64,000 nt of DNA, taken from contig LGRX02012548.1 in assembly GCA_001247695.2 (NCBI GenBank), positions 1 to 64,000 of the forward strand, written 5' to 3'. Source of the stretch: Cymbomonas tetramitiformis (taxonomy: Eukaryota; Chlorophyta; Pyramimonadophyceae; Pyramimonadales; Pyramimonadaceae). Made by a program: the position numbers and the translations under genes. Shown here in pieces: positions 11,428 to 21,607 of this stretch; the stretch's first letter is position 1, and each line of letters starts with the position of its first letter. A model generated the notes under the pieces. It made no database searches. It was not told the origin of the DNA and worked only from the letters and a program-made list of their open reading frames with translations.

Positions 11428-13104
11428 CTATAAGAACCGATGCTTATTGGGCTGATAGGGGTGTGACTTCTTACCAGGTCTCCTCAACGTAGAGTGCCCG
11501 CTCATAGGAGCATCAGACCTCCACCGACAGACCCCACTCACAGTCTGGTCCCCACCTTCAACAGGGAAGGGACCCTCAGAAGATGTAAGTCCATCCAGAA
11601 CTGCATAGTAGTTGTGCAGGGAGACACCAGATTGAGACCCACTATAGTCTTCCGCAGTGTAACCAGAGATAAATTGAGGCATGTCGTCAGAGAAGCAGGT
11701 AACCACGCTGTCCAGCTCACAGATTGCATACAGAGCCTCCCCAGAAGCATCCACACCAGGGTCCTGCTGAGCTTCAGTAACAGCAGCCGCACGATTGGGT
11801 AGCTTCCCATGCTTCGGGTAGTCCTGGACCCTCTTCATTATCGCGTCCCTCCTCTTGGGATTCCTCTTGAGGTACTCCTCCCGCTTATCCTCGTGAGTCA
11901 CAAAGCATTCCCTGGACGAGTGCCCAGTCATATGACATACCGGACACGGAACCTTCTTGAGCATCGCAGTACGCTTCTGCTCTTCCTGCTTACGCCGGTC
12001 CTCCACAATTCCAGCACCCGTCTCTGTCGCTGCTGCTGAAGTAGCTATAACGTTGTCGTAGTGGTCACACACCGCATCATTTAGCTCCTGGAACGACGGT
12101 AGCTTGTCCTTAGAGTACATAGTACGTACAAAGACATACGCCGGGTTCAAAGAATTCAGCACCATAGCCACAAAGACCGCCTCCAGGCTGGCAACATGAA
12201 ATTTCTCACCGGTCGGCAGGAATTTGCTCGTGCACGCATATTCCTTCACTCTGTCGAGAACCTGCCTCGCATTTAGAAAGCCCGGCAGTGGGGGGGCGAG
12301 CGACGCAAACCTCTTCGTGTCATCAAGCAGAGCCTTGACCTGCCTCACAAAGTACGCAGAGCCCGTGCTCCGACGCATTTTAATTAGCTGTCGCCAGGCT
12401 AAGACACCGTCCGCCTCCTCGCTGTACGTTTGTACAACCGCATTCGCCGTCTTGGAAGTCACGGCCGATAGAAAGTCGTGAAACAACTGATTCGCTGCCA
12501 CCGAGAACTGCTCGTCCTTCTTGATGTCCTCCAAGTCGCGCGCGTCCGATAAGAGTAACGCCAGTGCCCGATGACGCAAACACGGCACAATTTTACCCCG
12601 GAACTCCAGCCACTTGCTGTCATTTTCCGCGTCCCGACCAGAATAAAGTTGGTCAGACTTGAACCCCTTCAACATATCCGTCAGAAGAGGTAAAGGTACG
12701 CCCGCAGTACCTCCCGGAACGTGAGATTGAACACTGGAACTAGACATACCGGATTCCGCGGCCTCAGGAGACACAATAGCATTTCCTGTCCCCGCATTCT
12801 GATTCGCAGCCAACTGGGGCACTGTCTGTGCCAGGACCTGAACCATTTTCATAAGCTCATTTAAACGCGCGTCTTGCTGCGAAAATAGCTGTTGCTGCCT
12901 CTCATCGATAAGAGCTGTCAGCGCTGCAGAGTCCTCCCCAACTGAAATTCCATCTTCCGACAGTCCCTCCGAAAGGTTGCCATAAGTAGATTCCACACCC
13001 AGACCTGGCGGGGTCCGCTCCGCAAGCTTGGCCTTGTCTTGTCTCTTACTCATTTCCGAAAACGCGCAGCAAAAATTTTGCGTGATACAACCGTAGGTTA
13101 ACAC
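11428..13104 (-). CDS. copia-1 Gag with CCHC zinc knuckle
   Basis: A 558-residue capsid/nucleocapsid precursor. The N-terminal half is Gln-rich with coiled-coil character (ERQQQLFSQQDARLNELMKM). The middle matches UBN2/copia-type Gag in layout. A canonical zinc knuckle CPVCHMTGHSSREC (C-x2-C-x4-H-x4-C) lies near 11930-11971 and would bind element RNA. The start ATG at 13102-13104 lies just inside the 5' LTR and primer-binding site. The frame ends at TAG (11428-11430), and Pol continues in the same frame, so Gag-Pol could be made by stop readthrough. The intact frame over 1.7 kb argues for a young copy. Confidence 0.9.
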   Translation of the reverse strand: MLTYGCITQNFCCAFSEMSKRQDKAKLAERTPPGLGVESTYGNLSEGLSEDGISVGEDSAALTALIDERQQQLFSQQDARLNELMKMVQVLAQTVPQLAANQNAGTGNAIVSPEAAESGMSSSSVQSHVPGGTAGVPLPLLTDMLKGFKSDQLYSGRDAENDSKWLEFRGKIVPCLRHRALALLLSDARDLEDIKKDEQFSVAANQLFHDFLSAVTSKTANAVVQTYSEEADGVLAWRQLIKMRRSTGSAYFVRQVKALLDDTKRFASLAPPLPGFLNARQVLDRVKEYACTSKFLPTGEKFHVASLEAVFVAMVLNSLNPAYVFVRTMYSKDKLPSFQELNDAVCDHYDNVIATSAAATETGAGIVEDRRKQEEQKRTAMLKKVPCPVCHMTGHSSRECFVTHEDKREEYLKRNPKRRDAIMKRVQDYPKHGKLPNRAAAVTEAQQDPGVDASGEALYAICELDSVVTCFSDDMPQFISGYTAEDYSGSQSGVSLHNYYAVLDGLTSSEGPFPVEGGDQTVSGVCRWRSDAPMSGHSTLRRPGKKSHPYQPNKHRFL

Positions 13105-13118
13105 TTACTGTGTAGTAA

Positions 13119-13132
13119 GTGGGCCCAAAACC
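13119..13132 (-). promoter_or_regulatory. copia-1 primer-binding site, half-tRNA-iMet type
   Basis: Immediately inside the 5' LTR the minus strand reads GGTTTTGGGCCCAC. Drosophila copia and relatives prime from the cleaved 5' half of initiator Met-tRNA, whose complement is GGTTATGGGCCCAG. The match is 12 of 14, which both identifies the primer type and confirms the LTR edge. Confidence 0.7.
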
Positions 13133-13536
13133 TGTAGGAATTCGAGAGTTTCGTTTACACAAAAGCGATCATAAACTTTCATTATCAAAAGATATACCAG
13201 TTCGCAGCTCAAAACGCCACGAACATTTGCGCGCCATCATTACTGATTGGGCGATCTTATGTGAAAGTTCACAAAACAGAGTCCTACGTGTCACTGTCGT
13301 GTTCATACCGACCGCAGTGACACTCTTGAGTACAGATGAACTCATTACGCACTTCCCGATGGTCATCAGTGATCTGACGGCCACGATTAGTTCAGCAGAT
13401 CTACAGATCTAGATCTAAGGGTTCCATAGGGTTTCTTTAGGGTTTCTTCAGGGTTTGATCATCCTGACTACTGTACAAAGTCTAGATAGTCATTCTTTAC
13501 ACCAAACTGATCAGCAGGCACTTGCAGATTCCAATA
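13133..13536 (-). repeat. copia-1 5' LTR (404 bp)
   Basis: Same sequence as 5739-6132 with a 10-bp insertion near 13460 and a few substitutions (for example at 13210 and 13358). It is followed by the target duplication CTAGT at 13537-13541. It must hold the element's promoter, but no TATA box stands out. Confidence 0.95.
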
Positions 13537-13541
13537 CTAGT

Positions 13542-15550
13542 GAGGCTCAGGGAGCAGAGGGGTGGTCTTGCGCGTGGGCTTGGTGGTGGAGATATGGCTC
13601 GCGCAGATCGGGGGGCAGGGATGAACCGGCTTCAGGCACAAGGCGGCAGTGCGCTGGCGGTGCAGATGCAGAGGGGCTCGGGTGGCTCAGCGAGGCTTAG
13701 GGGGTCCCATTCTTCACTAGTGAGCTCCGGAGAATCCGGATGAGTGTCCCGAAGTGTGTGCTGGATCCTTTGATCCCCGGCGTGGGTACATAGTGCAGTC
13801 TCCTGTGGCTACGGGGTGCCAAAGGAGTCGCAAGGATAAGCATACACACACACACACACGATGGCAATGGGGGCAAGGCTGAGGACGAAAAGGCGGCACT
13901 TGTCAGTCCCATGGGGTGGAAGGAGAAGTGGATTCGGTTGCTCTCTTTACGCTTGCACGAGGGTCGCAGGGCTGATCATCTGACGGGCTGTGGGGAGACG
14001 CCCAGCCGGAGGTGGTTGGCGCTGGGTTGGTGGAGGGTGTGAGAGGAGGCATGGGGCCCAACCTGGATCGGGGAAGAGGCTTGGCGAGAGGATCTGGGGA
14101 GGTTGGCACTGATGCACGGGGTGTGGGAGGACGCGCTCGAGGAGACAGACTATGCTACGCAGGATGGGCATGGTGGCGGGACGCAAGGGGTCTGGGGGAA
14201 CGCAGCATGAGCGGTCCGGGCAGGTTTCCGGTGGGGCATGCGAGGCAGGAAGGATGGCATCGCGGCTTGGAGAGCATGGAGGATGTGCGGCGAGAAGCAG
14301 AGAATCTGCGGATGGCGGAGGGGCAAGAACACGGTTCCGCCGAGGCCGGGTCTGCAGAGGCATCCGTGGGCGCAGGCGGGCCCCGCCAAGCGGCCTCGAG
14401 CGTTCAGGATACCTTGGCAGATTGGGATGACCTCTCATCGCCGGGAAGAGTGGGGTCTGGACTCACGAGCAGAGCGGGGCTTCACCAGAGCGAACGGTGG
14501 CCTTGGCTGAGGAAGGGGTGGCCAACTTGACGGGGGCGAGCAGGCAGGTGACCCACCTTCTTGAGGGGGCTGTCAGCACGGGGTGAACTGGTGGGGAGGG
14601 TGTTGAGCGAGGTGCGGGTGGAATGATGGCGGGTGGAGTTGACACATGCTGGGCCCCTCAACGCCCGGGGGCCCATCCCGGCAGCAATGGCCACTTACAA
14701 CAGGTTGCACGGCAACATACAGGTCCCATTAGCTTCCCTGCCCACGTGGCGAGATTGGCCGTGCCAGAACTACCAGTGATGAGCAGCTGTCGGGAAGGCG
14801 CCGACCGGTTGGTGAACTATCGGCCACCGGGAGGGCTCGGGACACACAGGCATATGTGGCAAGTGTAGAGCGCATTGCTCAAGTTTGCAGTTTCCTAGCG
14901 GGGTATCCTGTGCAAGGGCTTCAGTCCCATAGACTTGGAATTGATGTCAGAGGGTTGCAGGCGCAGATCAGTGGCGGGCGCGCGAAATCGGATAGGAGCA
15001 ATTCAGTTTATCCTTCATAGCCCCTTGGGACAGCCCTTGGGAATACCGGCTGTGTCGTGGGTGGACAAGCTCTCTTCAGACCAGGCTCTAGGGTAGGCAG
15101 GGAGCAAGCTGGTGGTCCTCAGTGTTGGGGGAGGGTTGAGCGCTTGTGGCTACGTAGCACCAAAGGACTCAGTCCAAGGATAAGCACACACACTGAACGG
15201 CATGAGGCGTGCCCACCATATTCCAGTGGATGTGAGAAGCATTCAGGAACTTCTCAGCTGCACTAAATGATAACACTATGTACCCACATGAGGGATCAAA
15301 AGATTCAGCAAACACTTCGGGACACTTATCCGGATTTTCCGGAGCTCAATAGTGGAGAATGGGACCCCCTAAGCCTCACTGGGCCACATGAGCGTCTCTA
15401 ACGCAACTGCACTGCCAACGCACGGCTGTTGTGCCTCTGAAGCTGGTTCACCTCTGCCCGCCAAGTTTCACGAGCCATCTCCCCACCACCAAGCCTACCA
15501 CCCTGCTCCCTACCTGCCCCAAAGCCTAATCTCAAGAGAGCTTGTCAGCC
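13542..15550. mobile_element. Second, diverged tail of the R2-like element, bounded by a large inverted repeat
   Basis: About 13857-15100 aligns in order with 4318-5600 of the R2-like ORF: shared GGCAATGGGG, GGAAGGAGAAGTGG, GCAGGGCTGATCATC, GAGACAGACTATGC and CAACAGGTTGCACGGCA blocks. Frames are broken, so it is non-coding. The flanks are inverted copies of each other: about 13550-13797 against about 15545-15259. Shared words include CTTAGGGGGTCCCATTCT, GAGCTCCGGA and CTTCGGGACAC read on opposite strands. A degenerate leader motif (about 15170-15250) also sits here. Confidence 0.8.
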
Positions 15551-15639
15551 GAATATTCCCCGCTGTTGCAAGAAGGTTGGTACGCATTCAAAGATATGGG
15601 TGAGGTTGCCGCTGAGGTGGCAAGAAGGTTGACCTGATG

Positions 15640-18384
15640 GGTGGTCTCCCAAGCGGCCTGCCCGAGGTCCTGCCAGGACCACGAGTCGCCGCCATCCGTG
15701 GTGAACAGCAGCCAGCTGCCGAGATCTCCTCCGATCCAGCCGATGTTTTGGCTCAAAAAGCATACTACCCTCTCACCCCCCCTCAACCCACTCACTCTAT
15801 GCCGTCTCATTGCATGAGCTGGCACCGGGTTGTTGTCACATGAGCGGCGGTGTGGTAATCACTGCTACTGCCTGCAACCCCCTCATAGGAAGTTCAAGGA
15901 CGGGGCAAGTTGTACAGGGTTGTTCTACGGCTTAATTGATCCTCTGACGTCCACTTCGCGATGTTGGGGCGGCTGCCGAGGCATGCAAGGTGGGCACAAT
16001 GTGGAGGGGTGCTCGTGCACAATGTGGAGGNNNNNNNNNNNNNNNNNNNNNNNNNNNNNNNNNNNNNNNNNNNNNNNNNNNNNNNNNNNNNNNNNNNNNN
16101 NNNNNNNNNNNNNNNNNNNNNNNNNNNNNNNNNNNNNNNNNNNNNNNNNNNNNNNNNNNNNNNNNNNNNNNNNNNNNNNNNNNNNNNNNNNNNNNNNNNN
16201 NNNNNNNNNNNNNNNNNNNNNNNNNNNNNNNNNNNNNNNNNNNNNNNNNNNNNNNNNNNNNNNNNNNNNNNNNNNNNNNNNNNNNNNNNNNNNNNNNNNN
16301 NNNNNNNNNNNNNNNNNNNNNNNNNNNNNNNNNNNNNNNNNNNNNNNNNNNNNNNNNNNNNNNNNNNNNNNNNNNNNNNNNNNNNNNNNNNNNNNNNNNN
16401 NNNNNNNNNNNNNNNNNNNNNNNNNNNNNNNNNNNNNNNNNNNNNNNNNNNNNNNNNNNNNNNNNNNNNNNNNNNNNNNNNNNNNNNNNNNNNNNNNNNN
16501 NNNNNNNNNNNNNNNNNNNNNNNNNNNNNNNNNNNNNNNNNNNNNNNNNNNNNNNNNNNNNNNNNNNNNNNNNNNNNNNNNNNNNNNNNNNNNNNNNNNN
16601 NNNNNNNNNNNNNNNNNNNNNNNNNNNNNNNNNNNNNNNNNNNNNNNNNNNNNNNNNNNNNNNNNNNNNNNNNNNNNNNNNNNNNNNNNNNNNNNNNNNN
16701 NNNNNNNNNNNNNNNNNNNNNNNNNNNNNNNNNNNNNNNNNNNNNNNNNNNNNNNNNNNNNNNNNNNNNNNNNNNNNNNNNNNNNNNNNNNNNNNNNNNN
16801 NNNNNNNNNNNNNNNNNNNNNNNNNNNNNNNNNNNNNNNACCACATGAGCGTGTCCACGAAAGGCGCACGCTATAAGCACGCTTTCACCACATGAGCGTG
16901 TCCACGAAAGGCGCACGCTATAAGCACGCTTTCACCACATGAGCGTGTCCACGAAAGGCGCACGCTATAAGCACGCTTTCACCACATGAGCGTGTCCACG
17001 AAAGGCGCACGCTATAAGCACGCCTTCACCACATGAGCGTGTCCACGAAAGGCGCACGCTATAAGCACGCTTTCACCACATGAGCGTGTCCACGAAAGGC
17101 GCGCGCTATAAGCACGCTTTCACCACATGAGCGTGTCCACGAAAGGCGCGCGCTATATGCACGCTTTCACCACATGAGCGTGTCCACGAAAGGCGCGCGC
17201 TATATGCACGCTTTCACCCGTCGTGCACGAGGCCTCCGGAGAGCGCTCTCACCTGGAGGGGCGTCCAGGTGGAGCCGCCGTCCTCCGTCCGGAGCACAAT
17301 GCCTCGCTCACCAACGGCCCAGGCCAGCGAGGCGGTTATAGCATGCACGGCCAGCAGAGTCGCAGTATTATGTGTTGCGGAGTCCGGTACTCCACTAGCC
17401 TGTGCCTCCCATGTGCCGCCGCCGTCCGAGGTGTGTAGAATCCTCGCGGATGTCCCCACCACCCATCCGTACCCGCCCTGCAGGAAGCTCACGCCGTGCC
17501 AAGCGCAACCTTTACAGTCGCCCTGCATTCCGCATCATTCCCGGTTCCAGCACTTTCTAAGCGGCCTCCGGGAGAACAGAGGCTCTTCACGGTTACAGCA
17601 CTTTCTGAGCGGCCTCCGGGAGAACAGAGGCTCTTCACGGTTCCAGCACTTTCTAAGCGGCCTTCGGGAGGCTCTTCACGGTACCTCCCAACGCTCTCAT
17701 TGGTCGCACTCCAAATTTTGGACCAGTGATGGTGCGTCTCGAGCTCTCGTCGGCGCAGCTTTCCGGTGGTGCGGTGCAAGGGTAGCAGCGACCGAAGGGC
17801 AGAATGTCAGAGGTAACGTAATAAGAGGGCACAATGTCAGAGGTAACGTGCAGGGGTTAGAGGCAATAAGAGTGCGGTGTGACGGGGTTTCCAAGCAGTG
17901 GAGGCCATAGCCGGAGGGCAGAGTTCCGGAGCCGTAGTGCGAGGTTCCGCGATCGAACAGCGCTGTGCGGGAGGTGGTGAGCAGGGGTGGCCATAGTCGC
18001 AGGGCAGGGCGTCGGACATGTCGCGCATTGGTAAGCCATGAACTGGAGGAGTGCACATATCCGCTGGGAGTTGGCACGCATGAGAGGTCTACACTGCTGT
18101 TGGCCAGGAAGCGCCCTCACCAGGGAGACGTCGTAGGGCTCAGCAGACCAGGAGCGCCCACCATCGAGAGATCGGAGCCGTGTGTTGTTTGCGCCAACCA
18201 CCCACCCAGCACCATCTACCAGCGAAATGTCGTAAAGCGTGCTCGTGGTTGACGTAGAGGAGTATCCCCAACCCCAGCTAGTGTTCGCGTGGACCCATCG
18301 GCCAATGGCAGACAGGGCGGCGAAAGCCCACAGCGTACGGCCTGCCCCACGCCGCACCTCCGCCTCAGATGTGTTTATGCGGAC
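15640..18384 (-). CDS. BNR/Asp-box repeat protein, Ycf48/HCF136-like (partial, spliced)
   Basis: Three minus-strand exons encode repeats of the form GWxxG...ILHTSDGGxTW, typical of Ycf48/HCF136-type beta-propellers that assist photosystem II assembly. Exon A is about 18384-18121: acceptor CTTTCAG, donor GTGAGG at 18120-18115, containing GWVVGANNTRLRSLDGGRSW. Exon B is about 17508-17253: donor GTGAGA at 17252-17247, with two repeats (YGWVVGTSARILHTSDGGGTW and LAWAVGERGIVLRTEDGGSTW). Exon C is about 15765-15640: IGWIGGDLGSWLLFTTDGGDSW, probable donor GTCAAC. The sequencing gap and a 47-bp minisatellite lie between exons B and C, so exons may be missing. No start, transit peptide or stop could be placed. 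A sialidase or VPS10-type Asp-box protein is the alternative. This is the only recognisable host gene in the window. Confidence 0.7.
16031..16839. other. Assembly gap (809 N)
   Basis: The bases are undetermined. Tandem repeats lie on both sides (GCACAATGTGGAGG repeated at 15996-16030, and the 47-bp array from 16840), so repeat collapse is the likely cause. ORFs drawn across it are meaningless. Confidence 0.99.
16840..17218. repeat. 47-bp minisatellite in an intron, eight copies
   Basis: The unit begins ACCACATGAGCGTGTCCACG and ends CACGCTTTC. It repeats every 47 bp from 16840. The last copies share GCGCGCTATA in place of GCACGCTATA, and the final two also have TATATGC for TATAAGC. The array borders the assembly gap and lies between exons of the BNR-repeat gene. 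Confidence 0.95.
17545..17682. repeat. 48-bp minisatellite, three copies
   Basis: The unit TTCCAGCACTTTCTAAGCGG plus 28 further bases occurs at 17545, 17593 and 17641 (the last shortened). It lies in the intron upstream of exon B of the BNR-repeat gene. Confidence 0.9.
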
Positions 18385-19224
18385 CTGAAAGTGAAAGGTC
18401 TGGATGGAGAGCATATGTCCAAGACGGCGAATTATGGAAATCGGAGACAATATCATATTTGCAAGTTACTCGAAGTCAAAAGCTTTCCTGAAAAGATCCT
18501 TCTCTCCCAGAATAAAAGGACTCCCGGTGACACATAATCATCACACCGGTGAGAACACAACGCAGAAGTCGTTCATGGCACCGTCTCACTCCTGAGGCAA
18601 ACATCGCTGCTGGTACGGTCACGATATCCGTGGCTAATCAGGTTTGCGTGGTGAAGAGTTTGGGGGTGGGACATCGTCCGAAACTGAGACCAACGTGGAA
18701 TTTCGAGGTGCAGAAGCACTGAAGCCAAATTCACCTGAGGAAAACTTAAGTACCATATGGCGACTCTGCTTGGCGCACGTTGATCGTGGTTGCAGAAGGG
18801 AAGACAACTTCGGCGAGCATGGAAAAGACTGAGCTGTTCAGCATACTGTAAAATCTCTACATCGTGATCTCTACAAAATCACTAATAGTTCAAAGCCACT
18901 CCTAGATAAGTCCTGCATTTGCGGTGGATTTGTCTTGCGTTGGACGGAGATGCTTGGCCAGGATGTGTAACAGGTCCACTTGTCGCATCCTATGTTCCTA
19001 TCGATACGTCGACCTCCTGAACTGAGATGTGTTGTGGAACCCTAGAAAATATGGAATGTAGTGCAGACGTGAGAGCACACGCGCCTCTCTCGCATCCTCT
19101 ATATCTATCACGAAGTCCGTCGCCTGCGGAGTAAAATGCACGTTTTCATTTACAAGACTATAGTTTAGTAGCAAGAACGCATGAGGGGTGTTTATATCTT
19201 TCAAGTTCCAAGTTCACTTGTTAC
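18385..19224. other. No gene recognised
   Basis: This stretch lies upstream of the recognised BNR exons and may hold 5' exons or the promoter. No domain, clean splice pair or repeat was found. A 68-codon minus-strand ORF (19204-18998) has no recognisable motif. Confidence 0.5.
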
Positions 19225-20220
19225 TAGGCGGATCGATCTCAAAAAGAGATCTCCACTAGGCCATCTGACCGTAGGATCATGTGCGCGACAGTGTTTCGCT
19301 TTTTGCATCCCAACATGCCATGCCATAACGCGAGGGTGGCGTCGCGGTAAATGTACGCGACTGCGGTGGCACTGTCATCGTTAGCGTCTAGCATCCGTGA
19401 GATCGAAAGTTTGTCCGTGTCGCCTGTTGGGATTCGCGCTTTGCTGCTGCTGCTGCTGATTAAGTAAGGTAATTTGGTCCGGTTCCAAATCATAAGGAGC
19501 AGAGGTTGCGATCTCCACTAGGCGTCGATCTTTTTGGACAGCACCATTAATTACCATGCGATGTTAACATGGATATCGCCATTACATCATATGACCGCAG
19601 GATCATGTGCGCGACAGTGCTTCGCTTTTTGCTTCCCAGCATGCCATGCCATAACGCGTGGGTGGCGTCGCGGTACATACACGCGACTGCAGTGGCAGTG
19701 TCATCGCTAGCGGCTGGCGATCGTGAGATCGATAATTCGACTGCGTCGCCCGTTGGGATTCGAGCTTTGCTGCTGCTGCTGCTGCTGATTAAGGTAAGGT
19801 ACTAGGCCCGGTCGATCTTAAATTAAGATCTCCACTAGGCGCATCTGACGGTCGATGGGATTATTTATCTTGCTGACGTGGCGCACACGAGAGATCCGAA
19901 CATGAACATCGAGTCTGCCATTCCATTAATGATTTGACATTTCTCGATCCTCGCGTCTGCTATGCAATGTAAAAGTGAATCTATCTGATTTCCGAACATC
20001 GCGTCGGCCATGCGATGTTTAAATAATTTTCGCCATTACACTATCTGGCCGTAGGATCATGTGCGCGACAGTGCTTTGCTTTTTGCTTCCCAGCATGCCA
20101 TGCCATAACGCGTGGGTGGCGTCGCGATATATGTACGCGACTGCAATGGCACTGTCATCGTTGGCGTCTGGTGATCGTGCGATGGAAAATTCGACTGCGT
20201 CGCCCGTTGGGATTCGAGCT

Positions 20221-20259
<39 letters not shown>

Positions 20260-21065
20260 ATTGACTAAGGTACTAGGCCCGGTCGATCTTAAATTAAGAT
20301 CTCCACTAGGCGCATCTGACGGTCGATGGGATTATTTATCTTGCCGACGTGGCGCACTCGAGAGATCCGAACATGAACATCGAGTCTGCTATTCCATTAA
20401 TGATTTGACATTTCTCGATCCTCGCGTCTACTATGCAATGCAAAAGCGAACCTATCTGATTTCCGAACATCGCGTCGGCCATGCGATGTTTAAATCATTT
20501 TCGCCATTACAACATCTGACCGTAGGATCATGTGCGCGACAGTGCTTTGCTTTTTGCTTCCCAGCATGCCATGCCATACTGTAACGCGTGGGTGGCGTCG
20601 CGATATATGTACGCGACTGCAGTGGCACTGTCATCGTTGGCGTCTGGTGATCGTGAGATCGAAAATTCGACTGCGTCGCCCGTTGGGATTCGAGCTTTGC
20701 TGCTGCTGCTGCTGCTGCTGCTGCTGATTGACTAAGTAAGGTAATTTGGTTTGGGTGAAGATTATAAAGGTCAAAGGTAGGTAAGGTAAGGTAATTTGGT
20801 TTGGGTGAAGATTATAAAGGTCAGAGGTAGTAAGTAAGTAAGTAAGGTAATTTACTTGGTGCCAAGATTATAAAGGTCAGAGGTCTAGGCCCGGTCGATC
20901 TTAAATTAAGATCTCCACTAGGCGCATCTGACGGTCGATGGGATTATTTATGTTGCCGACGTGGCGCACTCGAGAGATCCGAACATGAACATCGAGTCTG
21001 CCATTCCATTAATTATTTGACATTTCTCGATCCTCGCGTCTGCTATGCGATGCAAAAGCGAACCT
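19225..21065. repeat. CTG-rich complex satellite array, left part
   Basis: Four units carry a conserved core (starting at ATGTGCGCGACAGTGC near 19280, 19605, 20059 and 20530) that ends in GGGATTCGAGCTTTG and a (CTG)n run of 5 to 13 units. Cores are joined by two linker types. Type A has the perfect inverted repeat GATCTTAAATTAAGATC. Type B has CTAGGCGTCGATC and GGACAGC. Short tracts of GGTAA and of GGTAATTTGGTTTGGGTGAA fill between. The right part resumes after copia-2. Confidence 0.9.
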
Positions 21066-21421
21066 TAATGGATAGTATGAAACACATATAGGGTAGAATA
21101 TTCTATATATCCGTGTTTTAATACTATCGCTGTACGCATAAATATGAGGCTCAAACGGTGATAATATGTCTGTAAAAGATATCACATATGAGAGTCTGAG
21201 AGTCTAAGTAGCTTATGCTACGTGCGCTGTGTAAGTCTGTACGAGTACGGCTATGGTGATGCTCGAGTACTCTAACACGTGGCTCGCAGTCACTATCGCT
21301 GTGACTCGCGGTCTCTGTCGCTATGACTCGCGGTCTCGAGCCGAATAATAATGCAGTCATCTGTCACATGCATCGAGGAATGTCATACAGGGGGCAGTAC
21401 GGTATATCTAGTCCCCCGTGA
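21066..21421 (-). repeat. copia-2 3' LTR (356 bp)
   Basis: On the minus strand it starts TCACGGGGGACTAG and ends ACTATCCATTA, so the termini are not TG..CA. It holds repeated GACTCGCGGTCTC words near 21300-21337. Confidence 0.92.
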
Positions 21422-21607
21422 CACCACCACATTCTGTGGATGTGTGTGGCAGTGGCATGGTAATGTAAGACAAGCAAATATCATAATACTCGAAGAACGG
21501 AGCAAGCATATATCAGGCATTTGCATTGGCAAGAACTGGTCCTATTGGTGCCTCCGGGTCTTTAGAAATAGACATGCTCGCAGAGGCCCACCTTCCCTCG
21601 CCTCGGG

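Larger units (their letters stand above)
5739..13536 (-). mobile_element. copia-1: full-length Ty1/copia LTR retrotransposon inserted in the R2-like element
   Basis: Two near-identical LTRs (5739-6132 and 13133-13536) flank Gag and Pol ORFs on the minus strand. The 5-bp target duplication CTAGT is present at 5734-5738 and 13537-13541. A primer-binding site abuts the 5' LTR and a purine tract abuts the 3' LTR. Domain order is Gag, protease, Dam-like insert, integrase, RT, RNase H, which is the Pseudoviridae order plus the insert. Between RNase H and the 3' LTR, 6160-6300 holds three short repeats of GGGATGGTGCCCC. LTR similarity (one 10-bp indel and few substitutions) suggests a fairly recent insertion, but two in-frame UAG codons make function uncertain. 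Confidence 0.95.

Noticed and set aside
15830..16916. Several ORFs of about 300 codons spanning 16031-16839.
   Set aside because: They consist of undetermined bases in the assembly gap.
16840..17218. CRISPR-like array.
   Set aside because: Continuous 47-bp units with no variable spacers, in an intron of a eukaryotic gene.
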